Assembly (NCBI GenBank): GCA_910585415.1
Contig: CAJUDT010000072.1
Location: 1-12,162, forward strand
Origin: an uncultured Flavonifractor sp.
Lineage (GTDB): Bacteria; Bacillota; Clostridia; Oscillospirales; Oscillospiraceae
Length of the DNA stretch: 12,162 nucleotides
Direction of reading: 5' to 3'
Below are positions 6,149 through 12,162 of the stretch, one piece after another. Position numbers and translations under genes: made by a program. Under the pieces are notes generated by a model. The model was given only the letters and a program-made list of their open reading frames with translations, searched no databases and had not been told where the DNA came from. How positions within the stretch are numbered: position 1 is the first letter of the stretch; every line of letters starts with the position of its first letter.

Positions 6149-6191
6149 ACCGGGTCCCGCTGGAACAAAAATGCTCCAAACGGGGCCCGGT
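6149..6191. terminator. long composite hairpin between glyS and the XRE operon
   Basis: Outer arms 6149-6159 and 6181-6191 pair over 11 bp with one G-U, and inner arms around TGGAACA / TGCTCCA pair over another 7 with one G-U. The loop is 4 bases. It lies about 50 bases after the glyS stop in the glyS direction and upstream of the XRE promoter, so it probably separates the two transcripts. No T-run follows on the minus strand. Confidence 0.5.
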
Positions 6192-6208
6192 GTCTGCGCT
6201 TTATGAAC

Positions 6209-6240
6209 GTTCTTTTTGGTTCTTTTGCTTACAAGAAAAA
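6209..6240. repeat. 32-bp direct repeat, copy 1
   Basis: It matches 7800-7831 at 29 of 32 positions in the same orientation, beginning GTTCTTTTTG and ending CAAGAAAAA. It starts one base beyond the glyS stop codon. Read leftward, a T6 run follows the glyS stop directly, so this copy may contribute to termination. Confidence 0.7.
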
Positions 6241-6241
6241 A

Positions 6242-7660
6242 TCAGAACTTCACCCGCTGGGCGATATAGTCCTTCACCTGGTCCATGGGAATGCGGACCT
6301 GCGCCATGGTGTCCCGCTCGCGGACGGTGACGCAGCCGTCGGCCTCGGTCTTGCCGTCGCCCACGGTCTGGAAGTCCACCGTCACGCAGAAGGGGGTGCC
6401 GATTTCATCCTGCCGGCGGTAGCGCTTGCCGATGGAACCGGCCTCGTCGTAGTCCACCATGAACTCCTTCGCCAGCTCCGCCTGAAGCTCCTGGGCCTTG
6501 GGGCCCAGCTTCTTGGACAGGGGGAGCACCGCGCACTTGAAGGGGGCCAGGGCGGGATGGAAGCGCATGACGGTGCGCACGTCGTTCTTTTCCGCGTCCA
6601 CCACTTCCTCGTCGTAGGCCTCCACCAGGAAGGCCAGAGTCACCCGGTCGGCGCCCAGGGAGGGCTCGATGACATAGGGGATATAGTGCTCGTTCTTCTC
6701 CTGGTCGAAGTAGGTCAAATCCTTGCCGGAGTGCTCCTGGTGCTGCTTGAGGTCGTAGTCGGTCCGGTCGGCCACGCCCCAGAGCTCCCCCCAGCCGAAG
6801 GGGAACATAAACTCAAAGTCGGTGGTGGCCTTGGAGTAGAAGGCCAGCTCCTCGGGCTCATGGTCCCGCAGGCGCAAATTCTCATCCTTGAGGCCCAGGT
6901 TCAGCAGCCACTGGTGGCAGAACTCCCGCCAGTAGCCGAACCACTCCAGGTCGGTCCCCGGCTGGCAGAAGAACTCCAGCTCCATCTGCTCAAACTCCCG
7001 GATGCGGAAGATGAAGTTGCCGGGGGTAATCTCGTTGCGGAAGGATTTGCCCACCTGGCACACGCCGAAGGGGAGCTTTTTGCGGGTGGTCCGCTGGATG
7101 GCGGGGAAGTTGACAAAAATGCCCTGAGCCGTCTCGGGGCGGAGGTAGACCTCAGTGGAGGAATCCTCCGTAACGCCCTGGTGGGTCTTGAACATCAGGT
7201 TGAACTTGCGGATATCGGTAAAATCGCTCTTGCCGCAGCCGGGGCAGGTCACGCCGTTTTCCCGGATGAAGGACACCAGTTCCTCCTGACTCATGGCCTC
7301 CACGTTGACGTCGGCGCGGCCCTGGGCCTGACACCAGTCCTCCAGGAGCTTGTCGGCCCGGTGGCGCATCTTGCAGGCCTTGCAGTCAATGAGGGGGTCG
7401 TTGAAGGTGGACACATGGCCGGAGGCAACCCAGACCTGAGGGTTCATCAGAATGGCCGCGTCCAGGCCCACGTTATAGGGGCTCTCCTGGACGAACTTCT
7501 TCCACCAGGCCCGCTTGACGTTGTTCTTCAGCTCCACGCCCAGGGGGCCGTAGTCCCAGGAGTTGGCCAGACCGCCGTAAATCTCGCTCCCGGGATAGAT
7601 GAAGCCCCGGCCCTTGCACAGGTTGACAATCTGTTCCATGGTCTTTTCGGTGTTTTTCAT
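6242..7660 (-). CDS. glyS: glycyl-tRNA synthetase, single-chain class II type
   Basis: A 472-residue enzyme that charges tRNA-Gly with glycine using ATP. The length and single chain identify the dimeric type found in many Gram-positives and eukaryotes, not the two-subunit GlyQ/GlyS type. The N-terminus IYPGSEIYGGLANSWDYGPL (21-40) is typical. Two CxxC pairs (C93/C96, C139/C142) suggest a zinc knuckle. Class II motif 2 lies at about 207-230 (FRNEITPGNF, then REFEQMELEFF), motif 3 at 330-340 (VIEPSLGADRV), and the anticodon-binding domain runs from about 370. The start at 7660 is set by AAAGGAG (7676-7670) and by family alignment; a frame open upstream to 8047 is only the leader read through. 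Transcription comes from the promoter at 8069-8097 under T-box control. No other gene shares the transcript. Confidence 0.97.
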   Translation of the reverse strand: MKNTEKTMEQIVNLCKGRGFIYPGSEIYGGLANSWDYGPLGVELKNNVKRAWWKKFVQESPYNVGLDAAILMNPQVWVASGHVSTFNDPLIDCKACKMRHRADKLLEDWCQAQGRADVNVEAMSQEELVSFIRENGVTCPGCGKSDFTDIRKFNLMFKTHQGVTEDSSTEVYLRPETAQGIFVNFPAIQRTTRKKLPFGVCQVGKSFRNEITPGNFIFRIREFEQMELEFFCQPGTDLEWFGYWREFCHQWLLNLGLKDENLRLRDHEPEELAFYSKATTDFEFMFPFGWGELWGVADRTDYDLKQHQEHSGKDLTYFDQEKNEHYIPYVIEPSLGADRVTLAFLVEAYDEEVVDAEKNDVRTVMRFHPALAPFKCAVLPLSKKLGPKAQELQAELAKEFMVDYDEAGSIGKRYRRQDEIGTPFCVTVDFQTVGDGKTEADGCVTVRERDTMAQVRIPMDQVKDYIAQRVKF

Positions 7661-7799
7661 TGCGATACACTCCTTTATAAAATATGCGGCATATGTGTTT
7701 GTCGCACCCCCCGCAGCAAGGCGGGAGATGCCGGAGAGATGGGGGTCCGTCACCGGGCGGGAAGCCGGAGAGGGCAGGAGGGGCGGAAGCGGGATGAAA

Positions 7800-7831
7800 G
7801 TTCTTTTTGTTTCTTTTTCTTTCAAGAAAAA
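7800..7831. repeat. 32-bp direct repeat, copy 2
   Basis: The partner of 6209-6240. It supplies the T-tract of the T-box terminator read leftward and overlaps a perfect 13-bp inverted repeat (7809-7821 with 7824-7836) in which that T-tract pairs with the A-tract just after it. Confidence 0.7.
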
Positions 7832-7861
7832 GAAACGCCCCGAGCCTCTCGGCTCAGGGCG
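7822..7861 (-). terminator. T-box intrinsic terminator
   Basis: Arms 7861-7851 and 7846-7836 pair over 11 bp with a GAGA loop, followed by TTTCTTTTTCTT. Position 7856/7841 is a G-U pair on the minus RNA but an A-C mismatch on the plus RNA, which shows the direction. It competes with the antiterminator that contains the T-box sequence. Confidence 0.9.
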
Positions 7862-8062
7862 AACTTGTAAGTCCGTGGTCCCACCTGATTTTCCCCCGGA
7901 ACGGGGGACGCTCGGCCCGGTAACGGCGGGGGACCGGCGGGGCATTTCCTCCCCGCGGCTCGCGGGCGCCTTCCGCGCTCCCGTCGGGGGCCTTGCACCG
8001 TCCGGCCCCTCTCTGCTTCCAGGTCTGCGCGTACTGTTCCCGGTCATTGCCTTGCTGGCTGT
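7822..8062 (-). promoter_or_regulatory. glycine T-box riboswitch leader of glyS
   Basis: A T-box RNA binds uncharged tRNA and then lets transcription continue into the synthetase gene. On the minus strand, in order: AGTA (8035-8032) and CGCGC, the AGAGA motif (8014-8010), the distal stem GGGGCC / GGCCCC, then GCGCG-GAA-GGC (7978-7968). The AGTA/GAA halves form the specifier loop and GGC is the Gly codon, read by tRNA-Gly(GCC). Stem III is 7908-7892 (7-bp arms), the T-box AGGTGGGACCACGG is 7886-7873, and the terminator follows. Stem II and IIA/B seem absent, as is usual for glycine T-boxes. The variable base of the UGGN bulge is G. Confidence 0.93.
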
Positions 8063-8068
8063 TGGGGT

Positions 8069-8097
8069 ATTGTATCACCTTTTTCCGGGGCCGTCAA
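8069..8097 (-). promoter_or_regulatory. sigma-A promoter of glyS
   Basis: On the minus strand -35 TTGACG (8097-8092), a 17-base spacer and -10 TACAAT (8074-8069). The start near 8062 places the whole T-box in the leader. Confidence 0.85.
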
Positions 8098-8130
8098 GGG
8101 CTCTGGAGCAGTTCAAAAGGGGAAATCAAC

Positions 8131-8160
8131 GCATAAATTTTCCGCAGAAGAGCCATACTG
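8131..8160 (+). promoter_or_regulatory. sigma-G-like forespore promoter of the ger operon
   Basis: -35 GCATA (8131-8135), an 18-base spacer and -10 CATACTG (8154-8160) match the sigma-G pattern (GMATR, CATNNTA) except for the last base. Forespore expression is what a germinant receptor needs. A start near 8167 would also exclude the upstream ATG at 8168. Confidence 0.6.
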
Positions 8161-8188
8161 GAGGCACATGAGAAAAAGGAGGGCCAAT

Positions 8189-9709
8189 ATGGGCTTGTTC
8201 GGACGCGGCCGGGAGAGCGTCCCGCCCCACCCCAGGCGGGAGCCCCGGATTGATTTGCCCCTTTCTCTGGAGAGCCTGGAGCGGGTGTTTCGGGACGCGG
8301 TGGACTTCTCCAAGCGGGAGGTCCAGCTTGCCGGGGACCCGGAGCGGGTGGTGACTTTGTGCTACATCGGCGGCATGGCCCGCATGGAACGGGTCAACGA
8401 CTATGTGCTGCGGCCCATGGCCCAGGATGCGGGCTTGCTGGCCTGCCCCGATATGGCCGCCGTGATGAGGCATATGGAGCTGGGGGCTCTGTACGACCTG
8501 GGGGTGGAGCGGCGGAGGGACATGGACCGGGCGGCGCTGGATTTGGTGGAGGGGAACTGCCTGCTCCTGTTTCCCGGGGAATCGGAGGTCCTCTCCCTGA
8601 ACGTGGGCACCGAGGAAAAGCGCTCCATCAGCGCGCCGGAGAATGAGACGGTTTTGAAGGGGGCCCGGGACGCCTTTGTGGAGAGCCTGCGCACCAACAC
8701 CAGTCTGGTCCGGCGGCACCTGAAGGCCCCGGAGCTGAAAATCAAGGAGCAGGTGGTGGGGCGGCAGTCCCTGACCCTGGTGGATGTGCTCTACGTGGAG
8801 GGAATCACCGACCCCGCCTTGGTGAGCCGGGTGGAAGCCCAGCTGGCGGAGCTGGACATCGACGCTCTGTTAGCCACCGGGAACATTGAGGAATATTTAG
8901 CGGACCAGACCCGCACGCCCTTTCCCCTGCTCCAGCACACCGAGCGGCCCGACCGGCTCTGCGGCGGACTGGCCGAGGGGAGAGTGGGGATACTGGTGGA
9001 CGGCCTGCCCCTGGGGTATCTGGCGCCGGGGGTCATTGGGGATTTCCTCCGGGCGCCCCAGGATAAGTCCACCAACTGGATGGTGGCCTCGATGCTCACC
9101 ATGCTGCGGTATGCCTGCTTGCTGGTGACTCTGGTGCTCCCCGCCCTCTATGTGGCGATGGTCACCTTTCATCAGGAGATGATTCCCACCCGGCTGGCCA
9201 TGTCCATCATTGCCGCCAAGCGGGATGTGCCCTTCATTACCCTGTTTGAAGTGCTGATTCTGCTCATTGCCTTTGAAATTCTACAGGAGGCCGGGCTTCG
9301 CCTGCCCCAGGCCATTGGACAGACGGTCTCCATTATCGGCGGTCTGGTGGTGGGCACCGCCGCCGTGGAGGCAAAGATTATCTCGCCCGCCGTGCTCATT
9401 GTGGTGGCCATCGCCGGAATCGCCGGGTATACCATGCCCTCCCAGGAGCTGGCCGGGGCTTTGCGGCTGTGGCGGTTTGCCCTGGCGGTGCTGGCCGGGT
9501 TCGGGGGGCTCTTCGGGGCCGTGCTGGGGCTGGCGGGGCTGGTGTGCCATCTGGCGGGGGTGGAGAGCTTCGGGGTCAGCTATTTGACCCCCTTCGCCTC
9601 CAACCGGGGCGGAGAAAAGGAGGGACGGGCGGTGCTCCGTCAGCCCCTGCCTAAGACCAAGCTGCGTCCCGCGGTTCTGAACACGAAAAACAGGAGGAAT
9701 CAGGGGTGA
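8189..9709 (+). CDS. gerKA: spore germinant receptor subunit A (GerA/GerKA family)
   Basis: A 506-residue A subunit of a germinant receptor, an inner-membrane complex of the dormant spore that senses nutrients and starts germination. A soluble N-terminal domain of about 300 residues carries the family hallmark PENETVLKGARDAFVESLRT (150-169) followed by NTSLVRRHLK, then TERPDRLCGGLAEGRVGILV (about 251-270). Membrane segments follow at about 305-325, 351-369, 377-393, 400-414 and 428-456, and a basic tail ends the protein. I start at 8189 because AGGAGGG (8177-8183) precedes it; the ATG at 8168 has a cramped site and sits at the predicted transcription start. The last bases overlap the next gene (GTGA at 9706-9709). 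The A-C-B order matches clostridial gerK operons, but the symbol is by family, and the germinant is unknown. Confidence 0.94.
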   Translation: MGLFGRGRESVPPHPRREPRIDLPLSLESLERVFRDAVDFSKREVQLAGDPERVVTLCYIGGMARMERVNDYVLRPMAQDAGLLACPDMAAVMRHMELGALYDLGVERRRDMDRAALDLVEGNCLLLFPGESEVLSLNVGTEEKRSISAPENETVLKGARDAFVESLRTNTSLVRRHLKAPELKIKEQVVGRQSLTLVDVLYVEGITDPALVSRVEAQLAELDIDALLATGNIEEYLADQTRTPFPLLQHTERPDRLCGGLAEGRVGILVDGLPLGYLAPGVIGDFLRAPQDKSTNWMVASMLTMLRYACLLVTLVLPALYVAMVTFHQEMIPTRLAMSIIAAKRDVPFITLFEVLILLIAFEILQEAGLRLPQAIGQTVSIIGGLVVGTAAVEAKIISPAVLIVVAIAGIAGYTMPSQELAGALRLWRFALAVLAGFGGLFGAVLGLAGLVCHLAGVESFGVSYLTPFASNRGGEKEGRAVLRQPLPKTKLRPAVLNTKNRRNQG

Positions 9710-10800
9710 AAGGGAAGGCGATTGCCCTGGCGGCGGGGTGCTGCCTGCTCCTGTCCGGGTGCGGGGGGCTGGATTTGCTGCCCTACGCGCGGGAGCTGGA
9801 GGGAATGGCCCTTATGCGCACCCTGGGGGTGGACGCGGCGGCGGAGGGCGTGGCCGTGACCGCCTCCACCGACGCCGGGGAGGAAGGCGGCGAGCGGGCC
9901 CAGGTGGCGGAGCGGACCGCCCCCTCCATCTCCGCCGCCGTGCTGGGGATGCAGGCCGAGGGGGCCGCGTATGTGTACTTCGGGCACGTGGGGCAGCTGC
10001 TCCTTGGGGAGCCTCTGGCCCGCCGGTCGGCGGGGGAGGCCCTGGATTATGTGCTTCGAGATGTGGAAATGCGGCTGGATACCGAGCTCTATGTGGTCCG
10101 GGACGGCGGGGCCGGGGAGGCCATTGCCCAGGCGGCGGAGGAGGGCTCTGCCGCCGGACGGCTGGAGGCTATGGCCGAGGACCTGGGCCTTGCCGCCCGG
10201 TCTATGCCGCGGACGGTGCGGGATGTGCTGGCGGGGCTGGAGCGCTGCGGGGCCTCCTTTGCGCCGGCCCTGCGGGCGGAGGGGGGGACCTTTTCCGCCG
10301 TGGGGTATGCCATCCTGAAGGATGGGACCCTGGCCGGGTGGGCGGAGGATGAGGCCGCGTATGGGGTCAATCTGCTGCTGGGTCAGGTGGACGCGGATGT
10401 GGTGGAGGTCCCCGTACCCGGTGGGGAGAGCGCCGCCCTGCGGGTGGTGGGGGCCAGGACGCGGGTCCGGCCCCGGTTCCAGGCGGGGGAGCTGACCGGG
10501 CTGGAAATCCTGTGCCGGGTAGATGCCAATCTGGCCGGGGGGAACGCGGACCTGGAGGATCCGGCGGTGCGGACTGCCCTGGAGGACGGGCTGTCCTGGA
10601 AGGAGTCCGGGCGGATTCGCGCGGCGCTGGCCCTGGGGCAGGAGCTGGGGGCGGACTTTTTGGACTTGCAGTCGGCCGCCGGGAGCGCCGCCCCCTGGCA
10701 CTGGGGGGAGCTCCAGGCCCAGTGGGAGAAGTGGCCGGAGCTGGACTGGACCGTGGAGGTCCGGGCCCAGGTGCGGCGGAGCTATGACGCGAGAACCTAG
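9706..10800 (+). CDS. gerKC: spore germinant receptor lipoprotein subunit C (Ger(x)C family)
   Basis: A 364-residue lipoprotein subunit of the same receptor. The signal peptide ends in the lipobox LLSGC, giving a lipidated Cys19. Next comes the family opening ARELEGMALMRTLGVD (about residues 28-43), and near the C-terminus the Ger(x)C features: a helix with GADFLDL, a W-containing stretch (APWHWGELQAQWEKWP) and a final strand TVEVRAQVRR. The length is normal. The start is GTG at 9706 with AGGAGG at 9692-9697; it overlaps the gerKA stop, so the subunits are translationally coupled. Codon use is very G+C-rich and Ala/Gly-heavy, like gerKA and gerKB. A 33-base A+T-rich gap separates it from gerKB. 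Confidence 0.9.
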   Translation: MKGKAIALAAGCCLLLSGCGGLDLLPYARELEGMALMRTLGVDAAAEGVAVTASTDAGEEGGERAQVAERTAPSISAAVLGMQAEGAAYVYFGHVGQLLLGEPLARRSAGEALDYVLRDVEMRLDTELYVVRDGGAGEAIAQAAEEGSAAGRLEAMAEDLGLAARSMPRTVRDVLAGLERCGASFAPALRAEGGTFSAVGYAILKDGTLAGWAEDEAAYGVNLLLGQVDADVVEVPVPGGESAALRVVGARTRVRPRFQAGELTGLEILCRVDANLAGGNADLEDPAVRTALEDGLSWKESGRIRAALALGQELGADFLDLQSAAGSAAPWHWGELQAQWEKWPELDWTVEVRAQVRRSYDART

Positions 10801-10833
10801 CTTCATATATTATATATAGTAGGGGGTGGACCT

Positions 10834-11904
10834 GTGGAGCAAGAGAAGATTTCCATGCGGGAGCTGCTGGCGCTGCTGTTTGCCGCGCTCCTTTGTCCGG
10901 CGGTGCGGGCCCTCCCTGCCCGGACGGCCGGGGCGGGGCGGGGCGGATGGCTCACCGCTTTGCTGGCGCTGCCGGTGCTGCTGCTCCTGTGCGGGGGACT
11001 GCTCCGGCTGCTCCGGCAGGAGGGGGGGCTGAGTCAGGCCCTCCGCCGGACCCTGGGCCGGGGGATGGGGACGGTGGCGGCGGGGCTCTATCTGCTGTGG
11101 GGGGTGGTGCTGCTGTGCGTCAACCTGCGGCTGTTCGGCCTGCGGGCTGTGTCGGCGGGGTACCGCAACGCGCCTATGCCTTTATTTATGGCGGCGCTGC
11201 TGGCCCTGGCCCTCTGGCTGGCCCGGAGAAGGGCCGGCGTTTTGGTGCGGGCCGGGCAGGTCTTTGCCCTGGCGCTGGCGTTGGGGCTGGGGACGGTGCT
11301 GGTTCTGGGGAGCGTTCAGGTGGACCCGAAAAACGTGCTGCCGGTTTGGGTGGAGGACCTGCCCGGTGCGGCGGCGGGGACTCTGCCGGTGTTCGGCGTG
11401 CTGGGGTACGCGGTCTATGGGGCCTTCTTTGGGGAATCCGTCACCCGGCAGGAGGGAGGCCGGAAGCAGGTGTTCCGGTGGGCCGCAGTGGTGTGCCTGA
11501 CCCTGGCGGCGCTGCAATGGGTGTGCCTGGGGGCCTTCGGGCCGGGGTTGACCGGACGGATGGAGGCGCCCTTTTTTATGATGGTGAAGGGCGTCGGCAT
11601 CGAGGGGGCCTTCGAGCGGGTGGAGGCGGTCATCATCGCCCTGTGGGTGTTCGCAGATTTGGCCCTGCTGGCCCTGCTGCTGCGGGCCTGCTGTAAAATC
11701 GCGGCGGATATCCTTCCAATCGAGGAACGGCAGGCGGCTTGGCCGCTGGCGGTTATCGTGCTGGCGGGGGCGCTGTGGCTCTTCCCCAATACCTTCTTAT
11801 TGGAAAACTGGCTGGAACGGGTGGTGCTGCCGGGGAATTTAGTCGCTGGATTTGTGCTGCCCGGCGGGGCGCTGCTCCTGGGGGCACTGCGGGGGCGGGT
11901 GTGA
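10834..11904 (+). CDS. gerKB: spore germinant receptor permease-like subunit B (GerB family)
   Basis: A 356-residue integral membrane subunit of the germinant receptor, in the amino acid/polyamine/organocation transporter superfamily and the usual germinant-binding subunit. About ten hydrophobic segments fill the chain. The N-terminus KISMRELLALLF and the late motif ERVEAVIIALWVFADL (261-276) are typical of GerB proteins. The start is GTG at 10834 with AGGGGGTGG (10820-10829) ahead. The length is close to the family norm, so it looks intact. It is the last gene of the operon; I see no stem-loop terminator between its stop and the promoters that begin at 11999. The binding-pocket residues cannot be assigned by eye, so the germinant is open. 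Confidence 0.92.
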   Translation: MEQEKISMRELLALLFAALLCPAVRALPARTAGAGRGGWLTALLALPVLLLLCGGLLRLLRQEGGLSQALRRTLGRGMGTVAAGLYLLWGVVLLCVNLRLFGLRAVSAGYRNAPMPLFMAALLALALWLARRRAGVLVRAGQVFALALALGLGTVLVLGSVQVDPKNVLPVWVEDLPGAAAGTLPVFGVLGYAVYGAFFGESVTRQEGGRKQVFRWAAVVCLTLAALQWVCLGAFGPGLTGRMEAPFFMMVKGVGIEGAFERVEAVIIALWVFADLALLALLLRACCKIAADILPIEERQAAWPLAVIVLAGALWLFPNTFLLENWLERVVLPGNLVAGFVLPGGALLLGALRGRV

Positions 11905-11964
11905 GCGGCATATCTTGTGGGAAAGAAAGGGGAAATATGGTATATCTTGTTGCAGAAAGGGGCT

Positions 11965-12027
11965 TGGAAAAAAACCTGCGAAAAAAGAGAAAAAAGTGTT
12001 GACAAGCGGGAAAACCTCTGGTATATT
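11965..12027 (+). promoter_or_regulatory. strong promoter P1 with phased A-tracts
   Basis: -35 TTGACA (11999-12004), a 17-base spacer and -10 TATATT (12022-12027). A-tracts at about 11967-11974, 11981-11986 and 11990-11995 precede it, like an UP element bound by the RNA polymerase alpha subunit. The predicted start is near 12034. Confidence 0.85.
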
Positions 12028-12117
12028 AATCTAGCGCTCGCGAGAAGCAAGTGCTTGACCCGCAAGGGGTTCCAAACATCGGCCTGACGGCTGCGATGAT
12101 GGAAGCGAAAAAAGCAC

Positions 12118-12146
12118 TTGACAAATGAGAGAGCGCGTGGTATCAT
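12118..12146 (+). promoter_or_regulatory. strong promoter P2
   Basis: -35 TTGACA (12118-12123), a 17-base spacer and -10 TATCAT (12141-12146), with GCGAAAAAAG just upstream. Both promoters share TGGTAT at the -10. The predicted start is near 12153, inside the last ten bases. Tandem promoters like these usually drive rRNA or tRNA operons, so such an operon probably begins just right of the window. Confidence 0.85.
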
Positions 12147-12162
12147 AAACGAGTTCGCGTCA

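Noticed and set aside
6209..7831. Repeats flanking glyS as ends of a mobile element
   Set aside because: No transposase or integrase is present, the enclosed gene is an essential housekeeping gene, and the repeats look like terminator sequence.
6203..7870. A 555-residue open frame on the plus strand
   Set aside because: It is antisense to glyS along its length, a common by-product of G+C-rich codon use, and its protein shows no family features.
7661..8047. N-terminal extension of glyS up to an ATG at 8047
   Set aside because: It translates the T-box leader itself, has no ribosome binding site, and the start at 7660 fits the family N-terminus and AAAGGAG.
8168..8188. Earlier gerKA start at the ATG at 8168
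   Set aside because: The spacing to GGAGG is only 3 bases and the codon coincides with the predicted transcription start; the ATG at 8189 has a better site.
11739..12002. An 87-residue plus-strand frame across the gerKB end
   Set aside because: It overlaps gerKB in another frame and ends inside the P1 -35 box.
1..12162. CRISPR array, tRNA gene or prophage/integrase module
   Set aside because: I looked for regularly spaced repeats, tRNA-like cloverleafs and recombinase motifs and saw none.

Overview
The window looks like a chromosomal piece of a G+C-rich, endospore-forming member of the Clostridia, most likely Oscillospirales (Flavonifractor/Oscillibacter-like). The signs are a tricistronic GerA-type germinant receptor operon, a single-chain glycyl-tRNA synthetase under a T-box leader, YtrA-type GntR regulation, strong AGGAGG ribosome binding sites and G+C-rich coding sequence. 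The taxonomy is inference.

Layout. Bases 1-319 hold no convincing complete gene, but stacked hairpins, an imperfect repeat and a four-run G-quadruplex motif. Bases 320-3547 (+) are a translationally coupled operon: a GntR/YtrA-type repressor, an ABC ATPase, and a permease with about nine membrane segments and a large C-terminal domain. It closes with a 14-bp-stem terminator. Bases 3604-3969 (-) encode a small membrane protein with promoter and ribosome binding site but no ordinary start codon at the expected place. Bases 4147-6133 (-) are a three-gene unit with its own promoter and a palindromic operator candidate: a membrane-anchored XRE regulator, a small secreted protein and a larger secreted protein or lipoprotein. 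The last gene is strikingly A+T-rich against its surroundings.

Bases 6242-8097 (-) are glyS with a complete leader: sigma-A promoter, T-box Stem I with AGUA/GAA loop and GGC specifier, Stem III, T-box sequence and terminator. Two near-identical 32-bp repeats bracket the gene. Bases 8131-11904 (+) are the germinant receptor operon (A, C and B subunits), preceded by a good sigma-G-like forespore promoter. The window ends with two strong sigma-A-type promoters of matching design, both 17-bp spaced, the first behind phased A-tracts. They point to an rRNA or other stable-RNA operon just beyond the right edge.

How the parts work together. The GntR protein probably represses its own ABC exporter operon. 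glyS is switched on when uncharged tRNA-Gly(GCC) accumulates. The germination receptor is probably made in the forespore and placed in the spore inner membrane. The XRE/secreted-protein unit is the least explained part and the best candidate for an undescribed system.
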